Source of the DNA: Isoetes taiwanensis
Taxonomy: Eukaryota; Streptophyta; Lycopodiopsida; Isoetales; Isoetaceae
Length of the DNA stretch: 64,000 nt
Direction of reading: 5' to 3'
Assembly (NCBI GenBank): GCA_021234155.1
Contig: JAJEKV010000003.1
Coordinates: 28,689,166 to 28,753,165 of the forward strand
Part shown: in pieces, positions 20,536-33,817 of the stretch
How the letters are laid out: every line of letters begins with the position of its first letter
Position numbering within the stretch: the first letter of the stretch is position 1
Program-made: the position numbers and the translations under genes
Notes under the pieces: model-generated
Told to the model about the DNA's origin: nothing
Seen by the model: only the letters and a program-made list of their open reading frames with translations
Databases searched by the model: none

Positions 20536-22384
20536 ACTTCCCGAGGCGCGAGTAGGATGCGCTTAGTTTCATCTCCTCTATTCTGTAATCCTGTCATTAG
20601 CAAGATATGTCTTACTGCAGTTCCCTATTGTTCTTCCATTGAAAAATATTATGAAATAAAAAACGAAATACTATTACTTTAAGAAATGGCACATCATCAA
20701 ACAACGAATACTGCTCATTCTTGTTGTAGAATGAACGCTATCTTCTTGCAAAACCAGAAGTGTAAAACCACAGGAATATCGAAATCAACATCCACGATTC
20801 TTTACCATTCTTGCACTAAAAATGTGAAAGTATAAATGCATACCTTTGTTGAAGATTGCAGCACGGAAAGCAGGCAGAATGAAAGAATGTTTTTAGATTC
20901 TTGAACAACATCCATTGTGAGCAGCATGTAAAAGGCAGAGAATCTGCCAAAGTCGCTACTCCATATTGCTGTAAATTGAAACTAATGTGTTTCAGCATCA
21001 GAACCGGTGCCGCCCTTGTCTGATCTGCCACTGTCGCCGCTCCAACAGACGAAGGAAGAAACAAAAACCTAACCTAGTGTAGCAAACCGCCCCAATAATC
21101 CTGCTGCTGCAATCGGTGGCGCCGTGATTCCATACCTATTACCTACCATAAATACATCTTCAGGGTAGACTTCAATCCTGGAGTCTGGAGTCTGGACGTC
21201 TGGCCTGCTAAACCCAGTGGACGGCAGCGATGAAGATCGTGAGAAAGGGAAGAAGAAAGAAACGAAAAACGTAACAGGAGAAAGAAATGAACAAAAACCT
21301 AAACCTAATAAGAAAACGAAACATAATAAACCTAACTTAAAAAAAAACAATTACTATAATACATCAAATATATAAAGCTCAAGAAAAGAAAAAATTTCCG
21401 GCAAATTATATACCCTGCCGGAAATTCGCATGGAAATATTTTTATCCCTGGTAATTTCCCTACATACATATTTTTGTTGCCGCAACTACTTCCTGCAATT
21501 TTTTTTCTTTATCGGAAATATCAATTTTCAACCGGTAGCCTAGGAATTTGGTGCACACTGCCTAAAGGGCATCAAATGTATTGGCCCCAGATTTTCGAAA
21601 AATTAAAAAATAGAAAGGGAATTCAATTTCCATATGATAGCGTTTTTTCCTTTTTAATTTTTAGACAGTTGGTTACTTTTTTTTTTTTTTTAGTTTCCCG
21701 AACCTGGATCACCATCCCTTGTCCCTGCAAGTTCAAAGGAGGAAGAGGACTTGAACTAAGGAAAATTGTTCTGCTCAGTACCACAAAACAACATGAAATT
21801 GAAAATCCTAAGATTGGAATCACACTAAGGCCAACCCCAATTAAATACATAGCAGAACTAGGTGAGCATTAGGCATAATGAGAGGGCTTTGTGTGCTATT
21901 TGATATCACACTAGGCCCATGGCCAAGTGAAAAAGAAAATGACACATTATTCTGGTTCTTGCTTCATATTCAAAGCATTTTGACTCGCTGAATATTCATT
22001 GCATCGATCAACTCCACAGGTTTCTCCCCCACAGGCTCAAATCATGGAGCTGGGAGGCATTTTTGCACAAACCAAGCACTCCATAACCACCTCGTGATTA
22101 AAATTTTACTTATTTTTATCTTTTTTCCTATAACTCTGACGAAGCTGAAATTTTGTAATCCAAGGCGTAATATAAATGCATTTTAGGTCAAAATATCAAA
22201 AAATTTAATTTTTTTTTTCAAAAATACAAAGAAAATAGCCTCAGAAAGCACCCACTAAACACCATGTCTCGCTAACACAAAAAGTGTCCTACACCTCCAT
22301 GCTTTGACCCCACAGTCCAGATTCGATCAAGGGTGTTTGCAAATCGGCTCAACTAAAGGATTTTGCATGTGAACGATCAATTGC
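20536..22384. other. LINE 5' flank in unit 2
   Basis: Collinear with 3664-5496. It differs by several small CAG/CTG-centred changes (for example GAGCAGCATG here versus GAGCAAAGATG at 4019) and by poly-T/poly-A length. No independent gene. Confidence 0.4.
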
Positions 22385-24367
22385 AGGGTGTGATCTACAG
22401 CCGATTGACGGGCCCTTGGCCACAGTAAATCTAACAAGCCTTTTTCGGGCACAACACCAGCAACACACCATGCATGGTTATGGCTGATTATTTATCATTG
22501 AGGATCCAAAGCTTCAGCCTTATCCGTATACTTTCATGTCCTGTTATTTACCGCAATCTAACTTAAGCTAGCCATTTGTTTGAATGATCACGTGGTGCTT
22601 GAGAAAATGGAACGTAAGCGTCAAACAAATTGCAATGAGGTATACCCTAATTATGCCACTCAAGAATTGCTACACACACCATGCCACGAGATTAAACTGA
22701 ATTGTATAACATGCAACATGTCTCGCTACACTTCTATATACATATCTTCACACCTTGAGGGGTCAAGATCTTCAAGTTTTCATACTAGTTTGACAAGAAA
22801 TATTTCCCTTGAAGGAGGGAGTCAAGTGATTAATGAAGCAATTCAGAGTTTTGTTGAACTAACTTGATGGATATGGATGTGTATGCAATGAAGATAACTG
22901 GGATTGGGAAAAATACTTGATCTGGAGAAGGTATTCAACGTAGAAATATTGCAACCTTCATTAGTTTAGGCATAACACAATTTGCAGATAAACGTTGCGT
23001 TCAGAGACATATTCACAAGTCCATTATTAAGCAAGCATTGCATTGTTAAACATTGCATAATAGTGACAGAGAGAAAAGTTTGTGGCGGCCTTGGCCACCG
23101 CAATAAATTTCTTGCATATCTTAACACTTTGCAAGAATGACGCCTTCCATTCCATTACAAAAATATATGAACAATGGGCAAATATACACCTAATAAATGT
23201 TTGTAAACCACATTCCTCCTACATAAGGATATATCACCATTGTACTCAACATTGAGAGAACAATTCCAACTCCCATGTACATCCCTATATAAGAATATTT
23301 CATCACTAGTGTTGTACATCAGGGAATAAATTACTAATCGCATATTTCTTATTAGCCATAATGGCTTTAGCTAAACTTGCTCACGATTAATCCCAAAACT
23401 TTCTGTGGTTTACCTAAACTCTACACATTTTCCCTCTCATACTTTCTAGCGTTTAGCTAAACTAACCCAAAATTCATCCCAAAATTTTCTGTGGTGTGGT
23501 CAACGAAAAATATTAAGCTAAAAAGTATTATGTTTTTTTCTTCAATTGTTTCCATTTACTTTAATCATTTTCTTTGTGGAAATAATCTAAAACAATGTCA
23601 ACTAGCTAAATCTAGGCCTCAGAGTATTCCATAGATGCTAGAAAATAACTTAATAGTCTTATATTTCTTATAAACTAGAATGATGCTGGCTAAACTAGCC
23701 CGAAATTCATTCCAAAAGTTTCTAAGGTTTAGCTAAACAATACAAAATTTCAATCTCTTACATTCTAGCATTTGGCTAAAGAGATCGAAGGTTGGTGCTA
23801 GCGCGAAAAAAGTTAAGCTAAAATTATTATTTTTTTGCCAATTTTTTCCATTTACTTTAGCCAATATTTTTTGAAGATGTGCTCAAAAATCGCCAAATAG
23901 CTAAGCTTAGCCCTTAAATTATTCCATGTTGTACATTGTTTGCATAACCACATTCCTCCTACATAAAAATATCCTTTCTAGCAAGAAGATAAAGATACAA
24001 TGATAAATAATATCTAGATAATTGATGTGAGGCATAGAATGCCTCGAAGAAAGCAATGGAATCCAGAGCAATCCTAGTTTATCCAAGCAATGGAGTCAAG
24101 CAGTCGGAGGAAGATTTGCCATTCCGAGGCCCTTGAATTTTGCAGAAGAATCAAGCAGGCAATTGGCGTGATAAACCAGAAACAATGTTTTGTGCTACGG
24201 TTACTCGCGGCTTGCATCGAACGATATCATGAATCATGGATTAACATATCTCATCCACAATTAGAATCAGATCGGACCGCCAAACTAGGGAAGGAGCTGC
24301 TTACAATTTTAGAAGATGGCTTGCGACTCATCAATCTCTGTGACGAAAAGGACTCCCCTGCCCAAGT
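22385..24367 (+). repeat. Repeat R, copy 3
   Basis: Counterpart of R copy 1. It carries an extra ~45-bp AT-rich insertion at about 23636-23680 (TAGAAAATAACTTAATAGTC...), absent from the other three copies. The ORF at 22580-22867 is intact. Confidence 0.85.
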
Positions 24368-24434
24368 AAATGTACATTTGGTCATGGGTTCAAACCTTGC
24401 CAATGTTATTTATATTTTGGAAGTTGGTTACTAG
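24090..24434 (+). pseudogene. Truncated kinase N-terminal exon fused to repeat, copy 3
   Basis: Same 114-codon chimeric frame as at 7163, without amino-acid change, ending in repeat sequence after PAQV. Confidence 0.6.
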
Positions 24435-25167
24435 GGGTATACGATGATGATCCCCGACGTAGTAGAACTTAAAAAGCCTATACGTGTCCTCCACTTTGGC
24501 TGTCGCAAGGCAGTGGATAACCTAGCTAGTCTGTACAAGATTAGTCTAGTATGGACCTTAAACAAAGTAATAAAAAAACAATGGGACTATGGTAGGTGGC
24601 ACTAGGATGGTGAGGCTAAAAAGCCATGCCCCTAGAGTGCCCCTAGGACCGAGACTTCCTAAGGCGGGATTAAATCCTGCCTACAAAGTGTGCATGTAAG
24701 GTAAAAGTTTTGCTCAACGGATGTGTGGTGAGTTTGTATAGGCTTAGTAATGCCAAAATAAATGTACATTTGGTCATGGGTTCAAACCTTGCCAATGTCA
24801 TTTATATTTGGAAGTTGGTTACTAGGGGTATACGATGATGATCCCCGACGTGGTAGAACTTAAAAAGCCTATACGTGTCCTCCATTTTGGCTATCGCAAA
24901 GGCGTGGGATAAGCTAGCTAGTCTGTACAAGATTAGTCTAGTATGGACCTTAAACAAAGTAATAAAAAAACAATGGGACTATGGTAGGTGGCACTAGGAT
25001 GGTGAGGCTAAAAAGCCATGCCCCTAGAGTTGCCCCTAGGACCTAGACTTCTTAAGGCGGGATTAAATCCTGCCTACAAAGTATGCATGTAAGGCAAACG
25101 TTTTGCCCAACGGATGTGTGGTGAGTTGGTATAGGTCTAGTAATGCCAAAATAAATGTACATTTGGT
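24368..25167 (+). repeat. ~392-bp tandem repeat array, copy 3 (two units)
   Basis: Units start at 24368, 24760 and 25153 (stub), the same number as copy 1, as expected for the tandem partner. Confidence 0.8.
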
Positions 25168-25906
25168 GTTGAATGCCATTGTCTTTCTGAGTTTCAGTGA
25201 GAATATACTCCGGCAGCTATAGCATTGGCATATACAAAGATGTTTTAAGTTTCTTGCAATTCTAGCGGCCTTACATTCTATTATCTTACTATTATTTGTT
25301 GTTTGCCTTATCTTGCAGCCCACCTCTTCAAGTTTGCTAATTACAGCAGTAAGATGATGTGGAACAACTCCAGACTTTGATATAGTTGAGCGGGTGACTG
25401 CAACTGCGATTGAGAAGGTGTCAGCTTCTATACGATTTGGAATTCTTGTAAAATCACAACCATGTGTCTATCTGTGTTGCTTATACGCCGCTTTCCAATT
25501 TTCCTCTTTCTTTTCTAGAGCATATACTATTTAGGGGAGGTGTTGATATTGTTGAAGAACTTAGCCGTCTTATCACGAATTCTCTCTATCATATTATAGA
25601 GCCTTAACAAGGTAATGTAAGTTTTAGCTTAAATTTTGGTTCTCTTATGGTTCTTGTATTATTTAAACTTGTTAGAGCTCATATATATTAATTGTGTTCG
25701 GAAAAAGATTCTTTATTAAGTTTATCCTATTGATTGTGTTTCATGCATAGGAAATAACATAGGAATAACATTGATTGTGTTTCATGCATAGGAAGCAAGG
25801 CATGTCATTTGGCCAGTAGAGGAGCGACATCGAAATGTAATTTTTTCTAGATTATGAAATTAGTAACGAACTTATAATTTAATTTTATGTCATTTTTCTT
25901 GTGTAG

Positions 25907-26059
25907 GCCATTGAGCAATTGCTTCTTCTGGATGATATGGAAGTACAAGCTGATAATGAAGATCTACCTAATAACGTTGAACAAGATGATATTTATGCAC
26001 ATCAAAATTATATTGATGAGCATGATGGTAGTGGTGTAGCAGGCAGCTATGCCTGCTGA
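25907..26059 (+). other. Exon-like block, copy in unit 2
   Basis: Identical reading to 8979-9131: an acceptor GTGTAG, then 50 codons starting AIEQLLLLDDMEV and a TGA. Confidence 0.35.
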
Positions 26060-27780
26060 AACAATATTGTATTTCTTTTGAATTAATAAAAAAATTTTCT
26101 TTTTGTTATGCTTTATTTTGTTATTATATAAAGAGAATCTGAAAAAAAAAATGTATAAAAGTTCGTCCAAATTTTTTTTTGTAACGGTTCATGAACTTGC
26201 AATGCGTTTCAAGGTTTTTTTTATTTATTTAATATTGTTTTTTGAAATGCGTTTCAATATTGAAACGAGTTTCAGTTCTTATTCAGTTGAAACGCATTGC
26301 AAGCTTGTTATGCGTTACAAATCCGTTATGCGTTTCAAACTTGTTATGCATTACAAATCCGTTATGCGTTTCAATTGACCCCATCATTCGTAATGTGTAT
26401 CAAATCAACACTAGTTATAGTGCCTGGCATTGCCGGGCGTAACTACAATTTTATTGTAGAATTATGTGAGTAAGATATAGGATTTAGGAACGAATGTAGG
26501 GTTGTCAATCATGGTCCTTTTAAGTTATTGTCCAAGTTGGATGTCACATTTAGAACTATTGAAAGGTCAAAGAGTTGCAACTATTGAAATTCAGCCACTC
26601 TATTTTCTTCGTAGCATTTGAATCCATGCAATATAGTTAAGGATCCAACAGTTTCCTTCATTGTAAAATGACAATTGCATCTATAACATACCAAAAGTGG
26701 CGTGTATATTGTTTACAACAGTTGTAGTGAACCCATTTAGATTATTCCAAGAGCACTCTAAAATATTACAATGTTGTAAATATTGTTCCTACTTGTATAT
26801 GACTCATAAACCCTTTGCAACAACAAAATAGAATGACCCTATTGAACGTGATTTGTTACATCTATTAGCAAATGGCAGTTAGAACTATACGTTTGACTAA
26901 AAACTAAGCTTCTTGTTGCTGGGCCTAAGTAGAATTCTATTGTAGGCAAGCACGAAGAAGCATAGGTAGAATGTGTTGCTAAATTGAATTAGGGACAAAA
27001 GAAAAATAGGAGAATTGAAGAAGACAATTATTATAGATATAGGTATCATGTGAGAATTAAAACTTCCCTCTTGGAAAGAAGTTTACTATTAGTTGAGGAT
27101 TTTAATCTATGCAGTTGTGGTTTAACCTATACAGTTGTAGTGATAACTGCAAGGGATCCATCATTCGAGGTAGCAATTTCCGCCTATGTACAATAAATCA
27201 AAGATAATAACTCGAAATGATGTTTGTACCTCTTTAACATTATAAATGCACATTCTTTCATTAGAAAGAAATGCTAAATGTATCTATAGGAGTTTATGCA
27301 GACTTTTGCCTAATGTTACACTTGCATATTCTTTCATTCCCTGCACAATTCCACCTCCATTAAGAAACCATCAAGCCTACTTATATTCCTCACTTTCTGA
27401 AACATTCATGTGTTGGAATTGCTATTGTGTGCAACACCCTAGAAACTATGAACATTAATGATTAGATTCATGGATATTGTTTGTCAATAAATAATTCCTT
27501 ACAATCATTGCACTCCATAGATAGATGTTGGTACTCATACTATAGGCTCAGTATAAACACATAAAATAATTTCTTCAATCCAAAGAGCATAGTATGTAAG
27601 CGACCAACTTCTGATCCTTAAAACAAAAAAGTTCATATGTATCGTATTGGCCTTCATTGGAGCAGCTATAGGAACCTTGTATTGGCATCTAATGCTATGA
27701 CAACTCTAAAATAGGATCACATTATAAGTTAGCACAATGGACTTCAATTAGAGTTTAGGGTTGTAAAAGAACAGTCTTAC
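26060..27780. other. Unit-2 copy of 9132-10852, including the 19-bp repeats
   Basis: The degenerate TTATGCGTTTCAA repeats are at 26205-26375. Otherwise AT-rich without recognised coding sequence, as in unit 1. Confidence 0.4.
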
Positions 27781-29567
27781 CTGATTACAATATTTTTTGC
27801 ACGATCCATTTGATGGCTTCTTTGGAATTCGCAATAAGTCAAGAAAATCTTATGCTCACACCATGCCGCAGAATCCGTTGGGCCATTCGCAAAGAAACCA
27901 AGCCACGGTTTATATCAAATTTGGAATATGCTGGGCAATAGAAATGCGAAGTGATAGAAAATGCCATAGATAAAGCAGAAATCAAAGCAGATGTGTGAGA
28001 AATTAAAGTGTGCTTATGTAAAGCGTGCTACAACATTACAAATATGATGGGCTATGGTGCTAGATTCCTCCAAATCCATCCACAAATCTTGAATAATCTT
28101 GTTGTTATGATGTTAAAAACATATGAAGACACACATCAAGAATAAGTCTATCATCACGTGCTATCTCTGTCTCTCAAAGCAAATATATGGGATAATGAAA
28201 TGCAACAGTATGCTCTATCTACATGTCCTTTAAAGCAAGAACATCATCATGGAAAGACCATATGACAGATAAAAGAGCGATTATATCGCTATTGCTCAAA
28301 GTTACACATATTTTTCATATTCAAGCCACAATTTGCATATATATTTGGTTTGAACATAGTACAATCTCCAGGAAAACAATAGACATGATTCTAAAATAGA
28401 CAAAAACATCAAGATACCAGAGCTTAGCTTGGAACGGTAAAAGCACTATTATTAGTGGCATATTTTAGAATAGGCTTGTGTCTCTACAATATTTCTACCA
28501 GAAACTACATGCGATGTTAATATTACCTGTGTAAAAGCTAGTAAGAAAAACCCTTCTGCTAGCTCTAGCAGAATGTTACTGCAAAAAATGAAGCAGGTCA
28601 GGACGGATCTATTAAACTCCGTTTCGCACATCTTCTCCAACTAAATAAGGTACCTATATGCTGTAAAAACCGGTCTCCAGAAAAAATAGCAGACATGATT
28701 CTAAGATAGACAAAAACGTCAAGGCACCAGGATAACTGGTGCAATTGTGAACTCCACCTTCAAGATGAAGAAACTCTAAACCATATGAATTTTAATCGTG
28801 CAGATGATTGCGTAAAACTTAATGCATGCTTTGGGTTGGAGATATCCTACAATGAATAAAAGATATAGGAATTTGGAACACTTTGCAATCTACAACAATA
28901 TCTAAGCAATAACAACTCATAAAGACCTGTGAAATGTACTTTTAATAGAATTATAGAGAATCTAATAATAGAATTATAAAGAATCTAATACTTCTCAATT
29001 TAAGGTGGACAGTGTTTTTGTCATTAATGCTTGAAATGGGAGATGTAAGGGTCTTAGTTACAGAACTACTTCTCAAGTTATGACACAACTCTCGTTAAAA
29101 ATTTGTTATTTTTAAAGAACCTAATACTTCTCAAATTAAAATGGAGAGTGCTTTCTGTTGCTATTAATGCCTAAAATGGCAGATGTAACACAACTACTTT
29201 TCAAGTTATGATCTCTTGTTAAAGCTGTTACTTATTATAACAATCTCAATAACACCTAGTTATACACTCACATAAGAGGGTCATAACGAACTAATTTTAA
29301 GCTAGTTTCCAACTTTGTCACAGCTATATCCTGCAAAGAGCTATCATATATCATGTAAATTGGTCACACCTGACCAACTACCTTTGCCACAACCTTTCAT
29401 AAAATGAAGTTAACTTGAGTATAATTAGAGAACTTGACTCAAATATAATTAGAGAACTTCACTCACCTAACTTTTGTTATAGCGGTTGCCTAACAATGCT
29501 TCTGCAGCTTGCAACCCATCGATAAATTGTGCAACTATGACGGGCTCAGATCCCTCAAGCACAATAT
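27781..29567 (-). other. Unit-2 copies of the minus-strand exon candidates
   Basis: Blocks equal to 10853-10965, 11599-11650 and the 3' part of 12534-12669 lie at about 27781-27893, 28527-28578 and 29467-29567. The last is cut at 29567 by the insertion. Differences at 28831-28880 and 29095-29110 fall mainly on CAG/CTG words. Confidence 0.4.
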
Positions 29568-30166
29568 GTAGCATAATAACAGGGGGTTTCTTTTGTATTT
29601 TTGTACGTTTTTTTCTATGGTTTTCATATGATTTGATGGGCGTATTGCATGAGACCTATTATTTAGTATATCTAGAGTGCGCACTGTATTCTCATATTTA
29701 AATGACATATTATCTATGATTTTGCAATGGTTTAGCATTTGCATATTTTTCCTTGAAAAATCAATTATTTTTAAGTTCCCAAAACAGACATGCAAGCATC
29801 GAGGTCCCTTATTTTAGGGTTCTTTAGGAAAGGGTTTGCTTTACGGTTGCCACCCCATTTGCTTAGGAGAAGAAAATTCTCTGTTCTTGCTCTCACGGAG
29901 GAGGGATTTTGGAGCAATGTTGCCCGCCATGGCCAAATCTTTGAAATCTGGAATTTGCTTAAGTACAAAGCATGCGTTACTAAACCCTAACAGGATGCAG
30001 ATTAGGGATGCGGTTTAGGGTGCGACTTGGCATGGCCAGAACTAGATTCCATCCGGTAGGATATGGCACTGCGTTTGGAGCATTTTTTTGCCTTGGAGCT
30101 CTGATTTGAAGTCAAATTTTACCGGCATGGCACCTCTTCTCTTCGATCACGGTATTCTTGAAGCAC

Positions 30167-30238
30167 AAGTTTGTTCAAAACGAAGTGAGAATCTTTGGCA
30201 TCTTATGCCAAGCAGCAGGATTCTCTAAGGAGATTCAG
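30167..30238 (+). other. Exon-like fragment inside the insertion
   Basis: Twenty-four open codons, KFVQNEVRIFGILCQAAGF then SKEIQ, end exactly at CAG|GTATAT, a plausible donor. Possibly a captured exon; family not recognised. Confidence 0.3.
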
Positions 30239-30403
30239 GTATATCATCTGGTTTTTTAAGATTGCAAATCCTTGTTTCTTACATTCACTTCTTGGAATGA
30301 CCTGTGTCAATTAAGAAAGCGAAGCAAACAAAAGAGCTTGTTGTTTCGGTAAGAACGCACAAGATCTTGATGTGGCTTTGGAATTAAGCAAAGAACAAAT
30401 GCC

Positions 30404-30688
30404 TTGACTTCAAAAATAATTTTCTTGGTTTCTACTATAGCATCTGCCACAACCTTTACGCGTGCGGACTTGTATCCATGTAGAAATGAGAGAAAATTCG
30501 TGTTAACTCATACTTGTTTGCAATTGAGAGCTCAGCTCTTTTCTCATGTACAAATTCTTAGTGGTCAAGCGGATCGCTTTTACTTGTTGTTAAGCAAGTG
30601 CTCTCTTGGTGGAACCATTATATATTCTCATGCGGGGAAAGTTGAAGGCGAATATATAGCTTCTAATAGATGGTTTCTCCTAAGCTAA
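30404..30688 (+). CDS. Unrecognised 94-codon ORF inside the insertion
   Basis: Frame containing LTHTCLQLRAQLFSHVQ and ADRFYLLLSKCSLGG. It lies just upstream of the pentatricopeptide-like piece and could be related decayed sequence, but I cannot show it. Confidence 0.2.
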   Translation: MTSKIIFLVSTIASATTFTRADLYPCRNERKFVLTHTCLQLRAQLFSHVQILSGQADRFYLLLSKCSLGGTIIYSHAGKVEGEYIASNRWFLLS

Positions 30689-30721
30689 TACATTTGGTAT
30701 CATTGAATGTGATTCTTGCAG

Positions 30722-30822
30722 GAATGGCTGAGAAGTGTATCATGGAATGTGATTCTTGGAGGATATACCGAACGGGGATTTCTCCTCAAATTGGCATTTA
30801 GGAATTGCCCAACCATGATTTG
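30722..30822 (+). pseudogene. Pentatricopeptide-repeat-like fragment
   Basis: After TTGCAG, an acceptor-like AG, the frame reads EWLRSVSWNVILGGYTERGF and continues to a TGA at 30820. SWNVILGGYTERG fits the SWNxMIxGYxxxG signature of PLS-type plant PPR proteins, which bind organellar RNA. Only one repeat is visible, so this is a gene fragment. Confidence 0.5.
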
Positions 30823-31701
30823 ATTTTGAAATGCCACGGTTTATACATATGGCGGGCATGGGGAGCTTAAAAATCATTAATCTTTTCTCGGTAGATGCAC
30901 GAAAGGGATGGGTTGGATGGACCTGAAAGGGATGGGTTGAAAGAGCGCCATGGTTGCGGTTACGTATCTATGTGCGGCAGGCGTTACTTTAAACGCATAA
31001 CAAGATCAAGCTGATAGTAAGCCAGCGAGAAATGTCTATCGATCATCCAGAGCCACTTGTTAAATTTGCACAGAGCTTTGATGCAAAGTCATGTCCAGCG
31101 GTAATTTCAACTTCAAACTCATTTTAGCAATTGACCATGTTGACTAGTTTGTTATGCATTTGTACTTAGTAGTTTAGTATGCTCAAAAAATTAATGCTGA
31201 AGCCATGTATTCACTGGCATGATCCAAACATAATCGAGGACGGACATAATCGAGGACGGCATGAGTGTTACTTTCACACAGCATGAACAATTAATGTATG
31301 AGTCTGTGGAGCCAAAAGCATGATACCAAGGAGACATGTGTCCCAGAAAATGGAGCAGAAAAATATTCAAAACAACGTTTTTGGGAAACTGTTTGGTAAA
31401 TCATATTCTAACTTAAGACTGTCAAGGAAATGAGAGTATTCCGCGTGTGTGGACCACTATGCAACATTAGAAGCTTTAGAAGCTCGTTCAATTGGAAAGT
31501 ATGTATTAATCTTGATTAAGCATAGCAAGCTCCACGTGCACCAAACAAACCATGGCAGCACTGACTTAGAAAATTATCATCGATATTGTTGTTGCCAGAT
31601 TTCGACGTGTTCAATTCCAAGAACATGTTCTTGTCCTAATGATTACACAAAATATACTCATAGTTGTTTGCAATGGAAATAATTTATTTGTCTTATTGTG
31701 C

Positions 31702-31728
31702 TTTTTTGGGCCCGAAGGGCCCAAAAAA
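31702..31728. repeat. Perfect 12-bp hairpin with 3-bp loop
   Basis: TTTTTTGGGCCC, GAA, GGGCCCAAAAAA. A rho-independent-like shape, but in a plant more likely a cruciform-forming repeat or MITE end. Confidence 0.7.
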
Positions 31729-32370
31729 ATTTTTAATATAACAACCAAGACACAACTACCATTAATATTATTAACACAGACCATTGCATCCAACGCATTT
31801 AAATTAAAATCCCCCTGAAACCCCCTTTGGTTTAGGTGCATATTCACACGGGGGGTTACGTAGGGCAGCGAGAGCCCCTAAAAATTTACAATACATGTAC
31901 AAAATTAATACCATTAAGTACATTCTCTCAAACCTTATAGTATTTTGCAAATCTCAACATACAGTATACAAAAACTTGTACAGGCATACCCCACAAACGA
32001 GGATTGCTATGTACGGTCCAGATCAAGGAATAAAGGTCCGTAGGGCTATGAGTCTGAAGGCAAGAGAAGTCCTGCAACATGTCATTGAAATGTATTCAGG
32101 TATGCAATAATGAGGTTTTGAATCTTAAAGACTAACAAACAATACCATGTTGTGGTGCCATGTCATGTAAACGTTTCATACATTAACTATGCTGCTATAT
32201 CTATCAGGAAATGAAGCATTAACAGTTGGCAATTGCCACATCTAAGACTTGTCAGAGTACTAAAAGAGAGCTTGTAAATGCTGGCTATGTTTGGCTTGTT
32301 GTCCCTGCCATGAGTTTTATTTTAACTCACCCTTCCTTCTGTTTGAATAGGAGCAGGCTACTCATGAGAA

Positions 32371-32505
32371 ATGGCATTTTCAGCAGTAATATCTCAAACC
32401 ATTGTTGACAATGTACAACACAATGCAAGTCCACAACATATTCAACTTGATGCTGGCATGCAGCATAGATACGCTTTATTTTCTACCGTGCTCTCCTCTG
32501 TGTGA
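32371..32505 (+). other. Short conserved ORF, unit 2
   Basis: Same 44-codon frame as 12969-13103. Confidence 0.2.
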
Positions 32506-32589
32506 CTCCAACGCATTATCTTTATTTTTCTTTACTTCCCTGCTACAAATATCTTTTATCATACAACATAAACCATTGGATGTTTCAGT

Positions 32590-32907
32590 TTGATCCATGA
32601 TCAGGGATGGGATGGCTTAGTTGTAGCAATGGTGCTAAATGTTTTATGTATTGACCAGCTATTAGTTAAGTTTGAGCTTTATATTCATTATCCTGCTAAC
32701 ATAAGGCTAAAGCATGTAACTAAGCATTTTTATAAGCACTCAGAATTTCATATTGAAAAATTCATATTGAAGCACGTTTTAGGAGGTGGTCTAGTAATGT
32801 CACCGCATGGTAAAAAACCAAATGCCTATCCACAAAGTCTCGTAACCGTATATTGCTTCTTCCTGCATGAACAGCGCAACAAAACCCATTTGTATCTAAC
32901 ACATTAG
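32590..32907 (+). CDS. Unrecognised ORF, unit 2 copy
   Basis: Counterpart of 13179-13499. The start differs (ATCCATGATCAGG here versus ATCCATCATGG in unit 1). Confidence 0.2.
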   Translation: MIHDQGWDGLVVAMVLNVLCIDQLLVKFELYIHYPANIRLKHVTKHFYKHSEFHIEKFILKHVLGGGLVMSPHGKKPNAYPQSLVTVYCFFLHEQRNKTHLYLTH

Positions 32908-33236
32908 AAGAAGTTTAGATTAACTTAAACTTTGCTAAAAACACATGATATTTACTAAGAGTCGGTCATGGTTCAGAGAGAGAAATGGTGTGCAAATGAT
33001 ATACAAAATGTGGGCCTTATTAGTCATCTAAGAGGTGTAACCTACCCAGTAATCTCGTTGCCCAGTAATACCAGCTTGCAAAGGGATTATGGAGCTACTT
33101 ATAGGGCATAGTATTTTGCCAGCTAGAGACGTGTATTTGAATCAAAATTTCAACATAAAATCCTAAGACAGGGGCAAATTGTCCCTGATGTTTATCAGTG
33201 CATTCTTACATTCATAAAGTTAGTTCTACTAAGATT

Positions 33237-33817
33237 TCCGTTGAAATCCTTAACAGGTTTGTTTGTATATAGCTGTTTGTAGCTTCATAGTTTAGATTTT
33301 GTCAAAGTTTCATAGATTATTTTGATCTTATCTCCTATTATTTTGTATATGTAAATGCCTGTAATAGACCCGTATGGTTGCACATCATCCTTTGTTGAAG
33401 CAGGAAAGCCAAATCATGAGCATATTTGTTCTATTTGAATCAAGTTTCTATGGCTGTCTCATTCTATTTTAACCATTTGACATTCACGAGGCATTCAGTA
33501 AATCGCCATATACCTTACGGCTTTTTAATCCTAATTGGATGTTTGAGCAAGATGTTGGACCTATTTGTATATGCAGATGCCTATTTTGGATCCTTATGGT
33601 TGTTGCAACAGGTTGTATTCGAGCAAGATACTATTTTGGATCCTTATGGTTATTGCAACATGTAGTATTCAAGCAGGATAATCAAATCAGAAGGCACAGG
33701 TATACTTTCATTTGCAGATCTTCAGTATTGATAGCATGATAATACATAGACTAAGAGTTTTATTTCGTAGCATCTAAGCGTACTCATATTACTTAGAAAT
33801 GGTGCATGCCTGAACTC
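33237..33817 (-). repeat. 581-bp block in inverted orientation
   Basis: Reverse complement of 13836-14416. At the left joint six bases (TTGGATA region) and at the right joint about eight bases (TTTCCATA) present in unit 1 are missing. The flanks on both sides continue collinearly. Confidence 0.9.

Larger units (their letters stand above)
29568..32046. mobile_element. 2.48-kb insertion present only in unit 2
   Basis: Unit 1 reads ACAATAT, then ATCCAGCTTT, then TATGAGTCTG. In unit 2 the ten middle bases are replaced by 2479 bp. There is no target-site duplication and no clear terminal inverted repeat, so class is undetermined; repair-associated filler DNA is as likely as a transposon. It contains exon-like gene pieces (see 30167 and 30722) and a strong hairpin (31702). 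It splits the exon candidate TSLAFRLIK...VLEGSEP. Confidence 0.7.

Noticed and set aside
31702-31728. Rho-independent terminator
   Set aside because: Shape fits, but nothing else in the window is bacterial; it is kept as a hairpin repeat.
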